Shown one piece after another: positions 1 to 10,139 of a DNA stretch of 64,000 nt. The stretch is taken from contig CM019067.1 of assembly GCA_009667805.1 (NCBI GenBank), positions 67,963,997 to 68,027,996 on the forward strand, read 5' to 3'. The position numbers and the translations under genes were made by a program. The stretch is from Leptobrachium leishanense. Its lineage: Eukaryota; Chordata; Amphibia; Anura; Megophryidae. Positions within the stretch are counted from its first letter, which is position 1. Every line of letters starts with the position of its first letter. The notes under the pieces were generated by a model. The model ran no database searches, was not told where the DNA came from, and saw nothing but the letters and a program-made list of their open reading frames with translations.

Positions 1-946
1 AAAAATTTGAAATGGGGACTTGTTACTTTTTTTGGGGGGAATTACGTGATTTTTAGCAAACGCACCCCATAGAAAAAAATCATTAGTGCAGCATCATTGT
101 TCACATTATAATTGAAATGTGAACAATATTGCTGCATTAATAAAAACAACACACAAAAAAAAACATGTTTTTTTTATTTATTTATTTTTTTTTATTTATT
201 TATTATTTAAATTTTTTTTTTTAATTATTTTTTTTTTACTTTTTACCTAGTCATGTTGGTAATCATTCGAAAGGCCATGCTCAGGCCTTTCAAATGACAC
301 CCTCCATGACCCCCTAGCTGCCACGGTTCTGGAGATATCGGGGTTCACAAGAACCCCCTATCTCCACCAGGGGATTTCCTTGGGAAATCCCCGGCAGGTA
401 GGGGTTCCCCGGCTATCTGACGTCATCACGCTATGCATGATGATGTCAGACAGCGAGGGGAGTCCCGGGGGCGGAGCCGCCATCCAAGATGGCGGCCCCC
501 ACCGGAGATAGGCTGCACTTCGGCGCCGCAAGGCGCTGAAGTGCAACCCAGCACTTGAGGGGTTAAAGCCAGGCATCGCTTAAAAGGGAGACTCTCCCCT
601 TTTAAGCGGTGCCTGGCTTTTACCGCTGCTCCTTCCCGATCGGGAGGGAGAGGGATCCGAGCGGATCCCCCCCCTCCCTTCCAGGCTATCTCCCGGCATT
701 GCCGGGGGGTCGCCTGGAAATGACGTCATCGCGCATGGCGCGATGACGTCATTTACGCCGGGAGGAGCTTGACTTCAGCGTCTGAGGACGCTGAAGTCAG
801 AACGCCGTGGGACCCCGGACAGAGAGGTGAGTATCTCCGCCGGGGGTCCCGCACAGCTGATGACGTGTGGGGCACGTCCTCAGCATGCAACGTGCATCAA
901 TGAGGACGTGTCCCACACGTCTTCAGCAGTGAAAGGGTTAAAAAAA
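1..946. repeat. GC-rich multi-hairpin repeat, left end outside window
   Basis: An AT-rich lead (about 60-240) is followed by a GC-rich body (about 350-930) and ends in a gtgaaagggttaa motif like the ends of other elements here (near 22370 and 44030). The body is a chain of hairpins at about 565-620, 680-718, 718-754 and 770-799. It contains repeated TGACGTCA-type palindromes. The part at 80-310 resembles 50270-50480 and 2990-3130, so it is a dispersed repeat (family N). The open frame at 358-576 has no recognisable domain and lies across the hairpins, so I do not call it a gene. Class is unknown; a non-autonomous DNA transposon is the best guess. Confidence 0.5.
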
Positions 947-950
947 AATA

Positions 951-1347
951 ATTCAGAATAATGCTTAAAATATCCTAAAAAAAATCGATAAATAACTGCA
1001 TAATTTTATAATGAACAGTTTATTAGATATTGAATTAAAACGGGAATAATTTTAACATTGAAGCCTATGGGATTCTCCTTAATAAATTTGCCGAATTAAA
1101 CCACCGAATGGCAGGGCATTTCGGGAACCTTTCACTGCTGGTTTGTGTTCTCTGAATAGCCGAAGCAGTGCTTTTTCATGGGGTTTTCACTGCCCTCGAA
1201 CAGGCACCGTATGTTCAGGCAATTCGCTAGGATTTGGCGAATTGCCTGCTCTCTGGATAGCCGAATGGCCAAGAAAGGTAACCGAACACTGATTTTCAGC
1301 GTTCAGTTACCTTTCTCAAGCAATTCGGATCTCTTTGAATTACCCTG
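951..1347 (-). mobile_element. Family A (Harbinger-like) fragment, reverse orientation
   Basis: Reverse complement of the left half of the 910-bp element at 4661-5570. It shares the AAACGGGAATA block, the CCGAATGGCAGGGCATT region and the paired hairpins before the terminus. It ends in ATTACCCTG followed by TTA, as in the full copy. The other end is lost near 951. It has no coding capacity. Confidence 0.75.
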
Positions 1348-2160
1348 TTAGTGCCTGACGACCTACTAACAGATCACCTTGTCCGCGGGAGTCTGTGTAC
1401 AAGGTCGTTTGGCGCCTCTAGGGAAACGCTAAGAGACCCAGACGGGCTGAGACTTCGCGCTAATGTGGTTGTGTACAGGATAGAAATGTTTTTTCCCAGT
1501 GCAGGGTGCCGGGCCATACCTATCCTTCGCCCTCAAAAGCTTGTATAAGTAGGAACACATCCAGTAAAGAGCCCTCACACCCTGCATTATTAAAATCCTC
1601 CAAGGTGGCCGTGTCATCCATGTTTATATGCACACATATATTAATTAAGACTGATGGGCATTGCATGATAAATGACACCCAACAGCATGTAGAATCCTTA
1701 CAATGCATTTAATAGATCTAAAAGGAAGGCCAGGTGAGCCACAATAATTTCCCTGCTGCAGCATATAAATAATATATGTGTCAGGGCAAGACTTACTCAT
1801 GTGTCCCTTTAAACATGGTCCAAACGGTCACCCTAATAATCGACCGTTTACATACTATGAATAACCCCTAGCATAAAATGTTTAGAACTAGCCAATTTAT
1901 TGGAATTTAGGATATATTTGGATAAAGAATACATTTATAATAGAGCCTACTGCAACAACAACGACATTGCTGACCAGATCCATTACTCTGGTGTATGGGG
2001 CCAAGAGAACACCTGTGCTGCATTCCTTTACATTGCTTGTTAATTTTGGGCGAGGATCTGGATTTATGGAGTTAGCACCAGGGTTGAGCAGTAGGTAAAA
2101 TGTTGCAATTAGCTCCCCATAAAAAATTAGCGCTGGGACCAAGTGATCTCTTAGTTGCAA
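1348..2160. other. No gene recognised
   Basis: Two short overlapping open frames at 1351-1712 have no recognisable motif and look like chance. A gtccctttaaa string near 1803 resembles TTAA-type element ends, but no partner end is visible. Confidence 0.4.
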
Positions 2161-2310
2161 AAGCACTAGAGGATCTCTAGCGCTCCCCATGTTAAGTAAA
2201 GGACGTGGAAAGTACAGTAAGCTCTCGCTATGAATCGCAAATAGCGACGCGCTAAGTGATTTTACCCATTTGTAACGGGAGGCTAATGATCTGTTGGTCT
2301 GGCGCTAAAT
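2160..2310 (-). repeat. Family M repeat fragment, reverse
   Basis: The reverse complement carries the block TACTGTACTT... followed by 'taacatggggagcgc'. The same block is in forward orientation at about 23820-23870 and 39730-39780. It is a dispersed repeat of unknown class. Boundaries are approximate. Confidence 0.45.
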
Positions 2311-2639
2311 TGAATTAACCTGGCACTAATGCAAAACCATGCCGACGCAAGGGTTAGCTCACACCAGGTAATATTGTCCTAAATAGGTATATATAAATAA
2401 GATTCCAAAACCTCAGAGTAATGTGATGCAATGATGCCTTTTTATTGTACTAACCTGATACTTAAATTCAATATTTTATTTGTCGTAATTCGGCAGTTTT
2501 CCCTGAATGTCTGATTGCTGCTTCAGCGACTCCACTTTTAGCAAATTACAGTGACCATTCGCTAAATAGGGAATTCACCATATTTTCAGCGAAATTAATT
2601 CCCTGAAACGTGACAAAAAGCAAAGGATCTTAAGATGAA

Positions 2640-2910
2640 TAGACCCTTTAGATTCTAACTTTCATAATAACCCCTAAAATGCCATAAACCCAGGGAAATA
2701 CAATAAAAATAATAAGCAATGTGGCATTTAGCCTACTCATTAATCCCTAAAATGCCATTAATCAAGGGAAAACATGAAATGAATACACTGTGAGCCGTGC
2801 AGCCTACCCATTAATCCTAAAATGCTATAAATCAAGGAAAAAATAAAATGTATACTGTGAGGGATGATGCCTGCCCATTAACCCTTAATATACAACTAAA
2901 ACAATGCAAA
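2640..2910. repeat. Diverged tandem repeat, about 70-85 bp unit
   Basis: Four or so diverged units each contain 'cccattaatccctaaaatgccataaatcaaggg'-like text followed by an AT-rich stretch and 'cactgtgag'. Adjacent units start near 2670, 2740, 2805 and 2875. There is no coding potential. Confidence 0.5.
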
Positions 2911-2949
2911 AACAAACATAATACACAATGTAATATATAGTCTGAACAT

Positions 2950-3300
2950 TAACCACTTCACTGCTGAGCCATTTCAACCCTGTGAAAATGTTTACGCTTA
3001 CGTGCACGGTTTTATTTAAAGTTTTATGGCTTAATTTACATGGAGTATGGTCATATTCAGTAGCATTGGAAAGGGCGGAATCTGCCCTTTCCAATGACAC
3101 ATAGGTCATCCATATACAATGCACAGGGATGGAGATACATTTGTCCGAATAAGTATGGGAAGTTGGATGCTGATTTCTGATGGGGGGGCACATGGGGGCA
3201 AGGAATAACCTAGGGAGGGCAATTGCCCCCCCTTGCCCCCTGTAGAGATGCCTATGAAGATACCCACTTTGAAATGATGATGGGGGTATTGCAATAACTG
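2950..3300. repeat. Family N-like repeat with internal hairpin
   Basis: It starts with ttaaccacttcactgctgagcc, the reverse of the gtgaaggggttaa ends seen elsewhere. It contains an inverted pair (cattggaaagggc ... gccctttccaatg) at about 3064-3096. It resembles 241-310 and 50395-50455. Class unknown. Confidence 0.4.
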
Positions 3301-3829
3301 TTTAATAGTAGTAAGTGTTCACGGTGACCTTATTGTTCATTTATTTATAAATCTCAAGTTTGATTTTACATTCTTCTGCACATTTTTTATAAATCAATAT
3401 AATCTAAAATCTAATCCGTTTTACCACCATTAATTGTCATTAAACTAGTTCCCTCTGCGTTAAATTCCTCTAAATGCCTGTATTACGAAAACTACACAGG
3501 AATGTTGACTGGATGTCTTATTTCACGACAGTTTGGTGCTACAGACTGACTCCAAATAACAGACAGAGCATGTGTAAACTGTCCTCATTTTGGACAGATT
3601 TCAAAACCGTCCCATGTTTTTGACATGCTCAGTTGCTGCCTCTGAACAGCTTCTCCAGACTTTGGCAGTTTTTACCACTGTCATTTTAGTCTTATATTCG
3701 TTATATAGTTTTTAACAATTAAAGGTGAGGCACTCCCGCTGCCACAGATGAACCATCACTACCCAACCATTTGAAAAAGGGACAGGTGAACTCCAAACCC
3801 GTTAGAGATATAAACAATCTATATAGAGA
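3300..3829. other. No feature recognised
   Basis: AT-rich sequence with no coding frame, tandem array or terminal repeats that I can support. Confidence 0.4.
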
Positions 3830-4062
3830 ATTTCACCTACCACACTCCCTTCTATCTTCTGCTTTCCTTATCAATTCCCTGCCTGTCTTCTACCTTTCCT
3901 TTTTTTCCCTCCCCTTCTCCCACACCACCTTTCTCTAGAAATGTTTTTCCCTCTCTTCCCCCTCTTGCTGCTTCTTTCCTCCATCTCTCTAAATCTACCC
4001 TCCCTCCCTATACACCCTACAAATTACAGCAAGCTGGAAAAGAAACCCAAATACACCATAGC

Positions 4063-4660
4063 TTGCTCAACTCCTTTAACTTATCAGCTGAGTGCTGGTG
4101 GAGAGTGTTAAAATCCATCCCTCCCACCCCCACACAACAGAGCTTTAAAACCTTTCAATCACTATTTACCAAAAAGAAAAACCTGTCCAAATTCCTTTTT
4201 ATTCTGCTGCTTGCACTGGCAAATGATGTTGAATCCAACCCTGGTCCAATAGCTGACACCATATTTAATCTCCCCACTAAAAAAGGCCTCTCCTTTGTGC
4301 ATTGCAACATCCGCAGTTTACTCCCTAAACTGGATGAGCTTAAAGCTTGGTGCTTCTATTACAAACCTAAAGTCATTGTGCTGACAGAATCATGGTTAAC
4401 CCCTAAAGTGCCAGACTCTGAGCATGAATACCCTTGTATTGCTATGGCAAAGGACAGAGCTAAGAGAGGAGGGGGAATTGTTATCTATGTTGACAACTCC
4501 ATAAAGTTCACCCCATTGCAGAATCCTAGCACCCCGGCCACATTTGATTTCCTTTCTGGTACTATTGAGATCCCATTCAGTAAAACAATTATTGTTGCTG
4601 GATTCTACCGCCCACCAAGTTCCCCAGTGCAATCCCTTTCTGACATAACCCAAATTCTTA
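4063..4660 (+). pseudogene. LINE polyprotein, N-terminal half: 2A-like motif and AP endonuclease start
   Basis: This half encodes the N-terminus and the first part of an exonuclease-endonuclease-phosphatase domain, which nicks target DNA during LINE integration. Counting from 4063, a hydrophobic run FLFILLLALA at about residues 44-53 leads into DVESNPGP at residues 55-62, a canonical 2A ribosome-skipping motif. Endonuclease motifs follow: HCNIRSLLPKLDEL near residue 80, VIVLTESWL near 106 and GFYRPPSS near 180. The codon at 4063 is TTG. The frame stays open upstream to a stop at 3811-3813 with no ATG, so the true start is uncertain. The frame runs straight into the family A element at 4661. 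Joined across that insertion it continues in frame with the half at 5571-8074. Family assignment is firm; activity is not expected. Confidence 0.85.
4225..4248 (+). other. 2A-like (StopGo) peptide motif in LINE ORF
   Basis: The codons read DVESNPGP, matching the D-V/I-E-x-N-P-G-P consensus. It is preceded by a leucine-rich hydrophobic stretch, as is usual for 2A peptides. 2A-like sequences are known at the N-terminus of some APE-type LINEs. Here it sits just before the endonuclease domain and could separate a short leader peptide from the enzyme. Confidence 0.8.
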
Positions 4661-5570
4661 CAGGGTTATCCAAAGAGATCCGAATTGCTTGAGAAAGGTA
4701 ACCGAATGCTGAAAATCAGTGTTCGGTTACCTTTCCTGGCCATTCGGCTATCCAGAGAGCAGGCAATTCGCCAAATCCTGGCGAATTGCCTGAACATACG
4801 GTGCCTGTTCGGTTCCTGTTCGAGGGCAGTGAAATCCCCATGAAAATGCACTGCTTCGGCTATTCAGAGAACACAAACCAGCAGTGAAAGGTTCCCCTAA
4901 TGCCCTGCCATTCGGTGGTTTCATTCGGCAAATTTATTCAGGAGAATCCCATAGACTTCAATGTTAAAAATATTCCCATTTTAATTCAATATCTAATAAA
5001 CCGTTCATTATAAAATTCTGCAGCAAAAAGTCTCTTTATTTATAGATTTTTTAGGATACTTTAAGCATTTTTCAGATTTTTTTTATTTTTTTTAAAAAGT
5101 CCGATTTTTTTTTTCTTTTTTTCAGTTTACTTATTTTTTTTGTAACAGCCCTCTTTAGTATCATTCCCTGGACCTCCTGTGAAAATTTCAGACATTTTCG
5201 CTCAGTAGTTTCTTTGCAAACAGCGTTTCTTTTTCCCAGATTCATACAAATGGTTTTTCTAATTTATTCACTGCCTCCTCTACGTCACAGCTGCTTCGGC
5301 TCTGTGTGATTCGGCTCCTTTTCGGCTCCTGTTCGGCTCATGTTCGGTTTTTTCGAAGGTTAATCCAGATGTTTTTGCTTGTTTTCAGCGTGCATTCGGT
5401 TAGTTTTCGTCAGGTTTGCGGTAGCTTTTCCCTGCAATTCGGGGACCCCGTGGTGCTTGCTGAATACACCGCAGGGTCACCGAAATGCAATCGGCAAAAG
5501 GAACCGAATTGAAGAGAACGAAAAGTCACCGAACGTGCGGTGACTTTTCGAATCTCTTTGGATAACCCTG
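4661..5570. mobile_element. Family A Harbinger-like non-autonomous element, full length (910 bp)
   Basis: Terminal inverted repeats start CAGGGTTATCCAAAGAGAT and end with its complement. The 3-bp target duplication is TTA (4658-4660 and 5571-5573). Just inside the left end are two hairpins (GGTAACCGAA/TTCGGTTACC and GCAATTCGCC/GGCGAATTGC). Just inside the right end is a hairpin CGAAAAGTCACCG/CGGTGACTTTTCG. The middle is AT-rich with T-tracts. It has no transposase and would need one in trans. The 3-bp TTA duplication suggests PIF/Harbinger; Harbinger assignment is inference. It interrupts the endonuclease domain of the LINE. Confidence 0.85.
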
Positions 5571-8074
5571 TTAGTAAATTAGTCGCTCAAAACCAAAAAA
5601 GCGAACTGCTGGTCCTCGGTGACTTTAATGTTGATTGGCTGAATCCTAAAAACAATAAATACTGCTCACTGTTTAAGGCTTTGCAGCTAACACAATTAAT
5701 CTCCTCCCCCACTCGCATTAATATGAAAAGCCCTAACCACACCTTGCTGGACTGGATTCTCTCCTCATGTCCTGATCGAATACAGGAGGCAGGCGTTCTC
5801 GCTAACAGTTTCAGTGATCACTGCCTAGTGTACTGTGTGCGCAAAATAAGGGCCATAAAATGTCCACCAAAGGTAATAATCACCAGGTCTTTCAAGAAAT
5901 TTAATCTTGAATCCTTCCTAAATGATCTCAAACAGCTCCCATGGTACAGACTAAACCTAATCCCAGACCTGGACTGTGCAATTGAATACTTTCAAGCCGA
6001 GCTCCTGAAAGTCTGGAACACCCATACCCCACTGCGCAAAGTGCGAGTAAAAGGGGCCCATCTCCCCTGGGTTACAGCTGACCTCACGCATATGTACCAG
6101 CTTAGAGACTCCCTGTGGTCAAAGTTCAAGAGTACTGGATCCATGAACGATCACTGTGAATACCGAAAATGCCGGAATGAATGCACAAAAGAAACAAAAA
6201 TGGCTAAAGCCCAATACTTCAATGAAAATTTAAACAATAACATATCAAACCCCAGAAATTTTTGGAAAATCATAAGTAACATACAAGCACCCCCCAGCCA
6301 CTCCCAACCAGCTGCTTTAAAAGTAAACAACCAAACTGTACAACACCCCCTAGATGTAGCAAATGCTTTTAATAATTATTTTGTTGGATGCGCCACCACC
6401 CTGATTGCTAAGCTAGGAAATGACACGCAATCAGAAAGGCCGCACGCAGGTCAGGACCCACCAACAGTGCAAAGACCCCGTAACCCAGAGAAATTCAGTT
6501 TTAGGCCAGTGCCTGTCAGTGCCATCACTAAACTTCTCCGTAACCAAAAAATGAAATACCAGTCTGGACCTGATCAAATCCCAACAATGCTGCTGAAAAT
6601 CAGTGCCCCAGCAATTGCAAAACCTGTTGCAACCCTAATTAATGAATCACTGGTGACTGGATACATACCCAAACTCTGGAAGACTGCAAGGGTGGTACCT
6701 ATCCATAAAAGTGGAGACAATACTTTGGTATCCAACTACCGCCCAATATCACTGCTCCCTGTAATGTCAAAAATTCTGGAAAAATGTGTCTACACTCAAT
6801 TACGTGATTATTATCAGTATCAGAACTATTTAACCCCAGATCAATCAGGCTTTCGTCCAAACCATTCAACTACAACTGCCCTTTTAAAAGTTTGTAATGA
6901 TATCCAAGCTGGCATGGAACAAGGAAATCTAACAACTGGAGCCATCTTCCTTGATTTTGCCAAGGGTTTTGACACAGTAGACCATGGCATCCTATTACAA
7001 AAACTTAAGAACTCTGGTATTGGTGATAGTACGTTAACCTGGTTCCAATCATATGTGTCTGATAGGTCTCAATTTGTGTCCATTTCTGACAGCACTTCCC
7101 TCCCCCTCCCAGTCACGTGCGGTGTACCACAAGGCTCGATACTTGGCCCCCTGCTATTCACAATATTCATAAACGATCTGCCCAATGTCTGCAAAGCTTC
7201 AACTGTACACATGTATGCAGACGACACTGTAATCTATACCAGCAAACCAAATCTCCCACAGCTGGAGGCTGTGCTGCAAGAACAATTCACAGGGGTAGAA
7301 AAGTGGATCGCAAATAACAAACTTTTTCTAAATACTGACAAAACTGTTACAATGCTCTTTGGAATCGCACCTAAACTACACAAATTGCAAACACCCCATC
7401 TATGTGTTGGGACAAAATCAAATAGCACGCTGACCACAGTCACTTCTCTCAAATACCTAGGTATGTGGTTAGACCCAAATCTATCTTTTGGCCCCCACAT
7501 CGAAAAACTCTCATCTAAACTCTACCCCAAACTAGGTGCCCTGTACAGAAACAAATCCTGCCTGAGCCCCGCGGTAAGAAAGCAGATTGTACAACAAATG
7601 CTTATGCCAGCCATTGAATACGGAGATGTAGTGTATGCAGCCGCCCCGCAAACACACCTTCAGAAACTTACTACATTGTATAACTCATTCTGTCGCTTTG
7701 TGCTACAATGTAACTACATGACACACCATTGTGACATGTTAAAAGAACTAAACTGGCCATCACTGGACTCTAGACGCACCCTCCACCTTTCCAACCTGGT
7801 GTTTAAGAGCTTTTCTGGGAAGCTACCACCCTACCTGAATATGCAGCTTCCCCCGGCAGTTCCCTCATCCTATAACCTCAGATCCAGGACCAGCACCTTA
7901 CTTGCAATACCGCAATACAAAAAGAAAATGGCTCGATCCTCATTTTCCTACAGAGCACCGCAAATATGGAATAACCTCCCAGACACCGTCAAATCTTCCC
8001 CCAGTCTAAAGTCCCTTAAGACTTCCCTATTAACATACCTCAATACGGAATGCACCTGTAAACATGTAACATAA
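5571..8074 (+). pseudogene. LINE polyprotein, C-terminal half: endonuclease end plus reverse transcriptase
   Basis: Continues the LINE protein after the inserted element. The first 30 or so bases of the open frame beginning at 5540 belong to the insertion. LVLGDFNVDWL and SDHCLVYC complete the endonuclease. The reverse transcriptase follows with VVPIHKSGDN, NYRPISLLPV, SGFRPNHSTTTALL, FLDFAKGFDTVDH, GVPQGSILGPLLF and the catalytic YADD at 7214-7225, then YLGMWLDPNLSF. The C-terminal region ends at a TAA at 8072-8074. No internal stop or frameshift is visible over about 830 codons, so this copy was probably young when it was interrupted. The usual FDTVDH motif is preceded by KG rather than KA, a likely neutral change. 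The enzyme would copy LINE RNA onto nicked chromosomal DNA. Confidence 0.9.
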
Positions 8075-8255
8075 TGACTTTATTTCCTCCATATTTATTT
8101 TTCTGTTAATCTGTATATTTGGTCTTGTGTTAATTTCTTGCATTTTACTATTTTGTATTTCTGTAACCAATCAATGTTCTCGAACCCAGGACATACTTGA
8201 AAACGAGAGAAATCTCAATGTATCCTTCCTGGTAAAATCCTTTTATAAATAAAAT

Positions 8256-9055
8256 TATATTCTGAAAGTCACTGTTAGAAACCATGCATTTCTCGGCATT
8301 CCAAGCTTTTATTTTTTAATCTATATTGTGGAAGCATGTCCATTGTTGCTTTCCATAGACAGAAATTTAAGGTATGTATAATGCATAGCATGGATCTCTC
8401 CAAGGTTAAAGGATGAGATGAGGGAAACTGTTTGGGTCAAATTGCCATATTTTCGGTGTTGCAGAATAAACATACGTTGAGATTTTTCTATTGTTATCTG
8501 GGGTACCCAATAACCGTTTCATTCTTTATGCTTGTGACTTAATTTAACTGATCTCATCCGACTCACTATTCAAAGTCCCCCTTTCAGCAGAAACAGTTAT
8601 TGGAGCACATAACACCAGTGTATACAATATACTAATTATTCGCCAGTCAGTTTTGTTAATCCATCTTGTTGAATGTTCTGTAATTAATCCAAGTATATTC
8701 CATTTCCTAATAAGTTCAGCAAGAAATACTTTTTTATTTTTAAATCTGCTTTAGAAACAGACAGACTCGTATTCTGAGATCATAATACACCCCTGCGAGA
8801 CGTATTAGAAAAAGCATCAAGCTGGCAGGATTTAAAGTTTTCATTGTTCTGCATACATGTTAGTAACGGCAGGATTTGTACGGACAAGAAAGTCGCCTCG
8901 TAAACCTGACTTGTAATAATCACCTCGATTTCTAATAAGATTACATTTTTTAAAAAATGCTGTTATCCCTGTTTTCAGAAGCTTAACAGTAAGCTTTATT
9001 CCAAACAGCGGTCTGTTTGCCATTGCTACTTTTTTTTTTTAAGGCATATGTTATA
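8256..9055. other. No feature recognised
   Basis: AT-rich sequence with short chance frames only (for example 8841-9023 reverse). No terminal repeats or tandem units are supported. Confidence 0.4.
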
Positions 9056-9059
9056 CTTG

Positions 9060-10134
9060 TGTAGCGCTCACTCCCGGAGGAGCCGCTGAAAATGAACCAC
9101 GGGTCAGTCTCCCCGCACTAGGGAATAAATATACTCCAACACAGTTGTGAGTTTTTATCATTTAAATAGTTTACTAAAATCTTGAGCAGATGTTGAAGCA
9201 CGGTATTCACAAGTATTATTATAGTATTTTCGTATTACGGTAAAACGCGCAGCGGAAAAGAAACGAAACACGAGGCTTCGTATTTCGGAAAATAAAATAT
9301 TCGCGACCGAACATAAAAGAATGCAATTTCCCGATAGTTCAGAAAAAGGGGACACGTAGCGAAACCCAAAACATACAATCCCTTCGTATTGCGGTAAACG
9401 CGCAGCGGAAAAGAGAAAAATATAGTTCGGAACGTAACTTTATCTTTAACCCCCTTGTTCCGATTCGTAACAGAATGAGTCCTGCGCAGGTTAAGTCCCA
9501 GAATGTAAAGAAGGTGTATATGTATGTGTGTGGTACCCGGGTACTGTTCAACTGGCCAGTGAATTTACATGAAGGAAAGTCTTCGACTAGTCAGTTGGGG
9601 CCCTGTGGACTTTAAAGAGAAAACAGCAGCTTGACCTTTAATCACAAACAGCCTTGGAGGCCTCTCACCCATCCGATGCAGGCTTTAGGCTCCGCTGACC
9701 CAGGACGTCTCTCCTCCGGATTTTGACTGGGGATACTAGCGGCCGGATCCGTTGTCTGACTTCATGCAGCTTGTCCAGCTCACCGCCTGCTCTCCGTTCG
9801 ATTCCGCCGGTCTGCAGCAATGTCTGGGCTCTGGCAAGTCTCCTTCTCCTCAGGTTGAGTGACCCAAACAGGAATAACAGGTCTCCCTCGGGCTTTGGCC
9901 TAGGTTCTCCCGCGATCTCCTCAGTGCGTCTACCTTCTCTTGTTCCCTGGCGCGCTCTGGCGCGTTCTCCACGAGGTGGAGGATGTAAGTGTCCCGTCCC
10001 CACCCACTTCCTGTCTCCTTGCAAAGCATGCCGGGAAATGTAGTTCCAATGTCCAGTATCTCTAATCGCGACTGTCTCCATCTTGTGGCCAAAAATAGGT
10101 AATCCCACAGCAAGATCTTTAACACAGCGCTACA
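9060..10134. mobile_element. Candidate solo LTR (1075 bp)
   Basis: Begins TGTAGCGCT and ends AGCGCTACA, a 9-bp perfect terminal inversion of the TG...CA type. It is flanked by CTTG on both sides (9056-9059 and 10135-10138), a 4-bp duplication typical of LTR integration. The interior has a partly repeated AT-rich segment (cgcagcggaaaaga at about 9247 and 9400) and a GC-rich part near 9700-10050 with open frames on both strands. No gag or pol frame is present, so a solo LTR fits. A DNA transposon with 9-bp ends is the alternative. Confidence 0.55.
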
Positions 10135-10139
10135 CTTGT

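Larger units (their letters stand above)
3830..8255 (+). mobile_element. APE-type non-LTR retrotransposon (CR1/L2/Rex1 group), split by a DNA transposon
   Basis: A nearly complete LINE in forward orientation. It has a pyrimidine-rich 5' region (about 3840-4020), one long reading frame with endonuclease and reverse transcriptase, and a short 3' UTR ending in 'aatgtatccttcctggtaaa' and ttataaataaaa. The same 3' tail occurs reversed at about 13996-14210 and 59706-59790, so the family is dispersed. The only major break is the 910-bp family A insertion at 4661-5570. I could not see flanking target duplications, so the 5' limit is approximate. The exact clade (Rex1, L2 or CR1) needs a phylogeny. 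Confidence 0.85.

Noticed and set aside
4666..4851. Recurring 61-codon reverse frame (also at 20404-20589, 26927-27112 and 47146-47496)
   Set aside because: It falls in the hairpin-bearing left end of family A. Recurrence reflects repeat copies; it is short and crosses the terminal inverted repeat.
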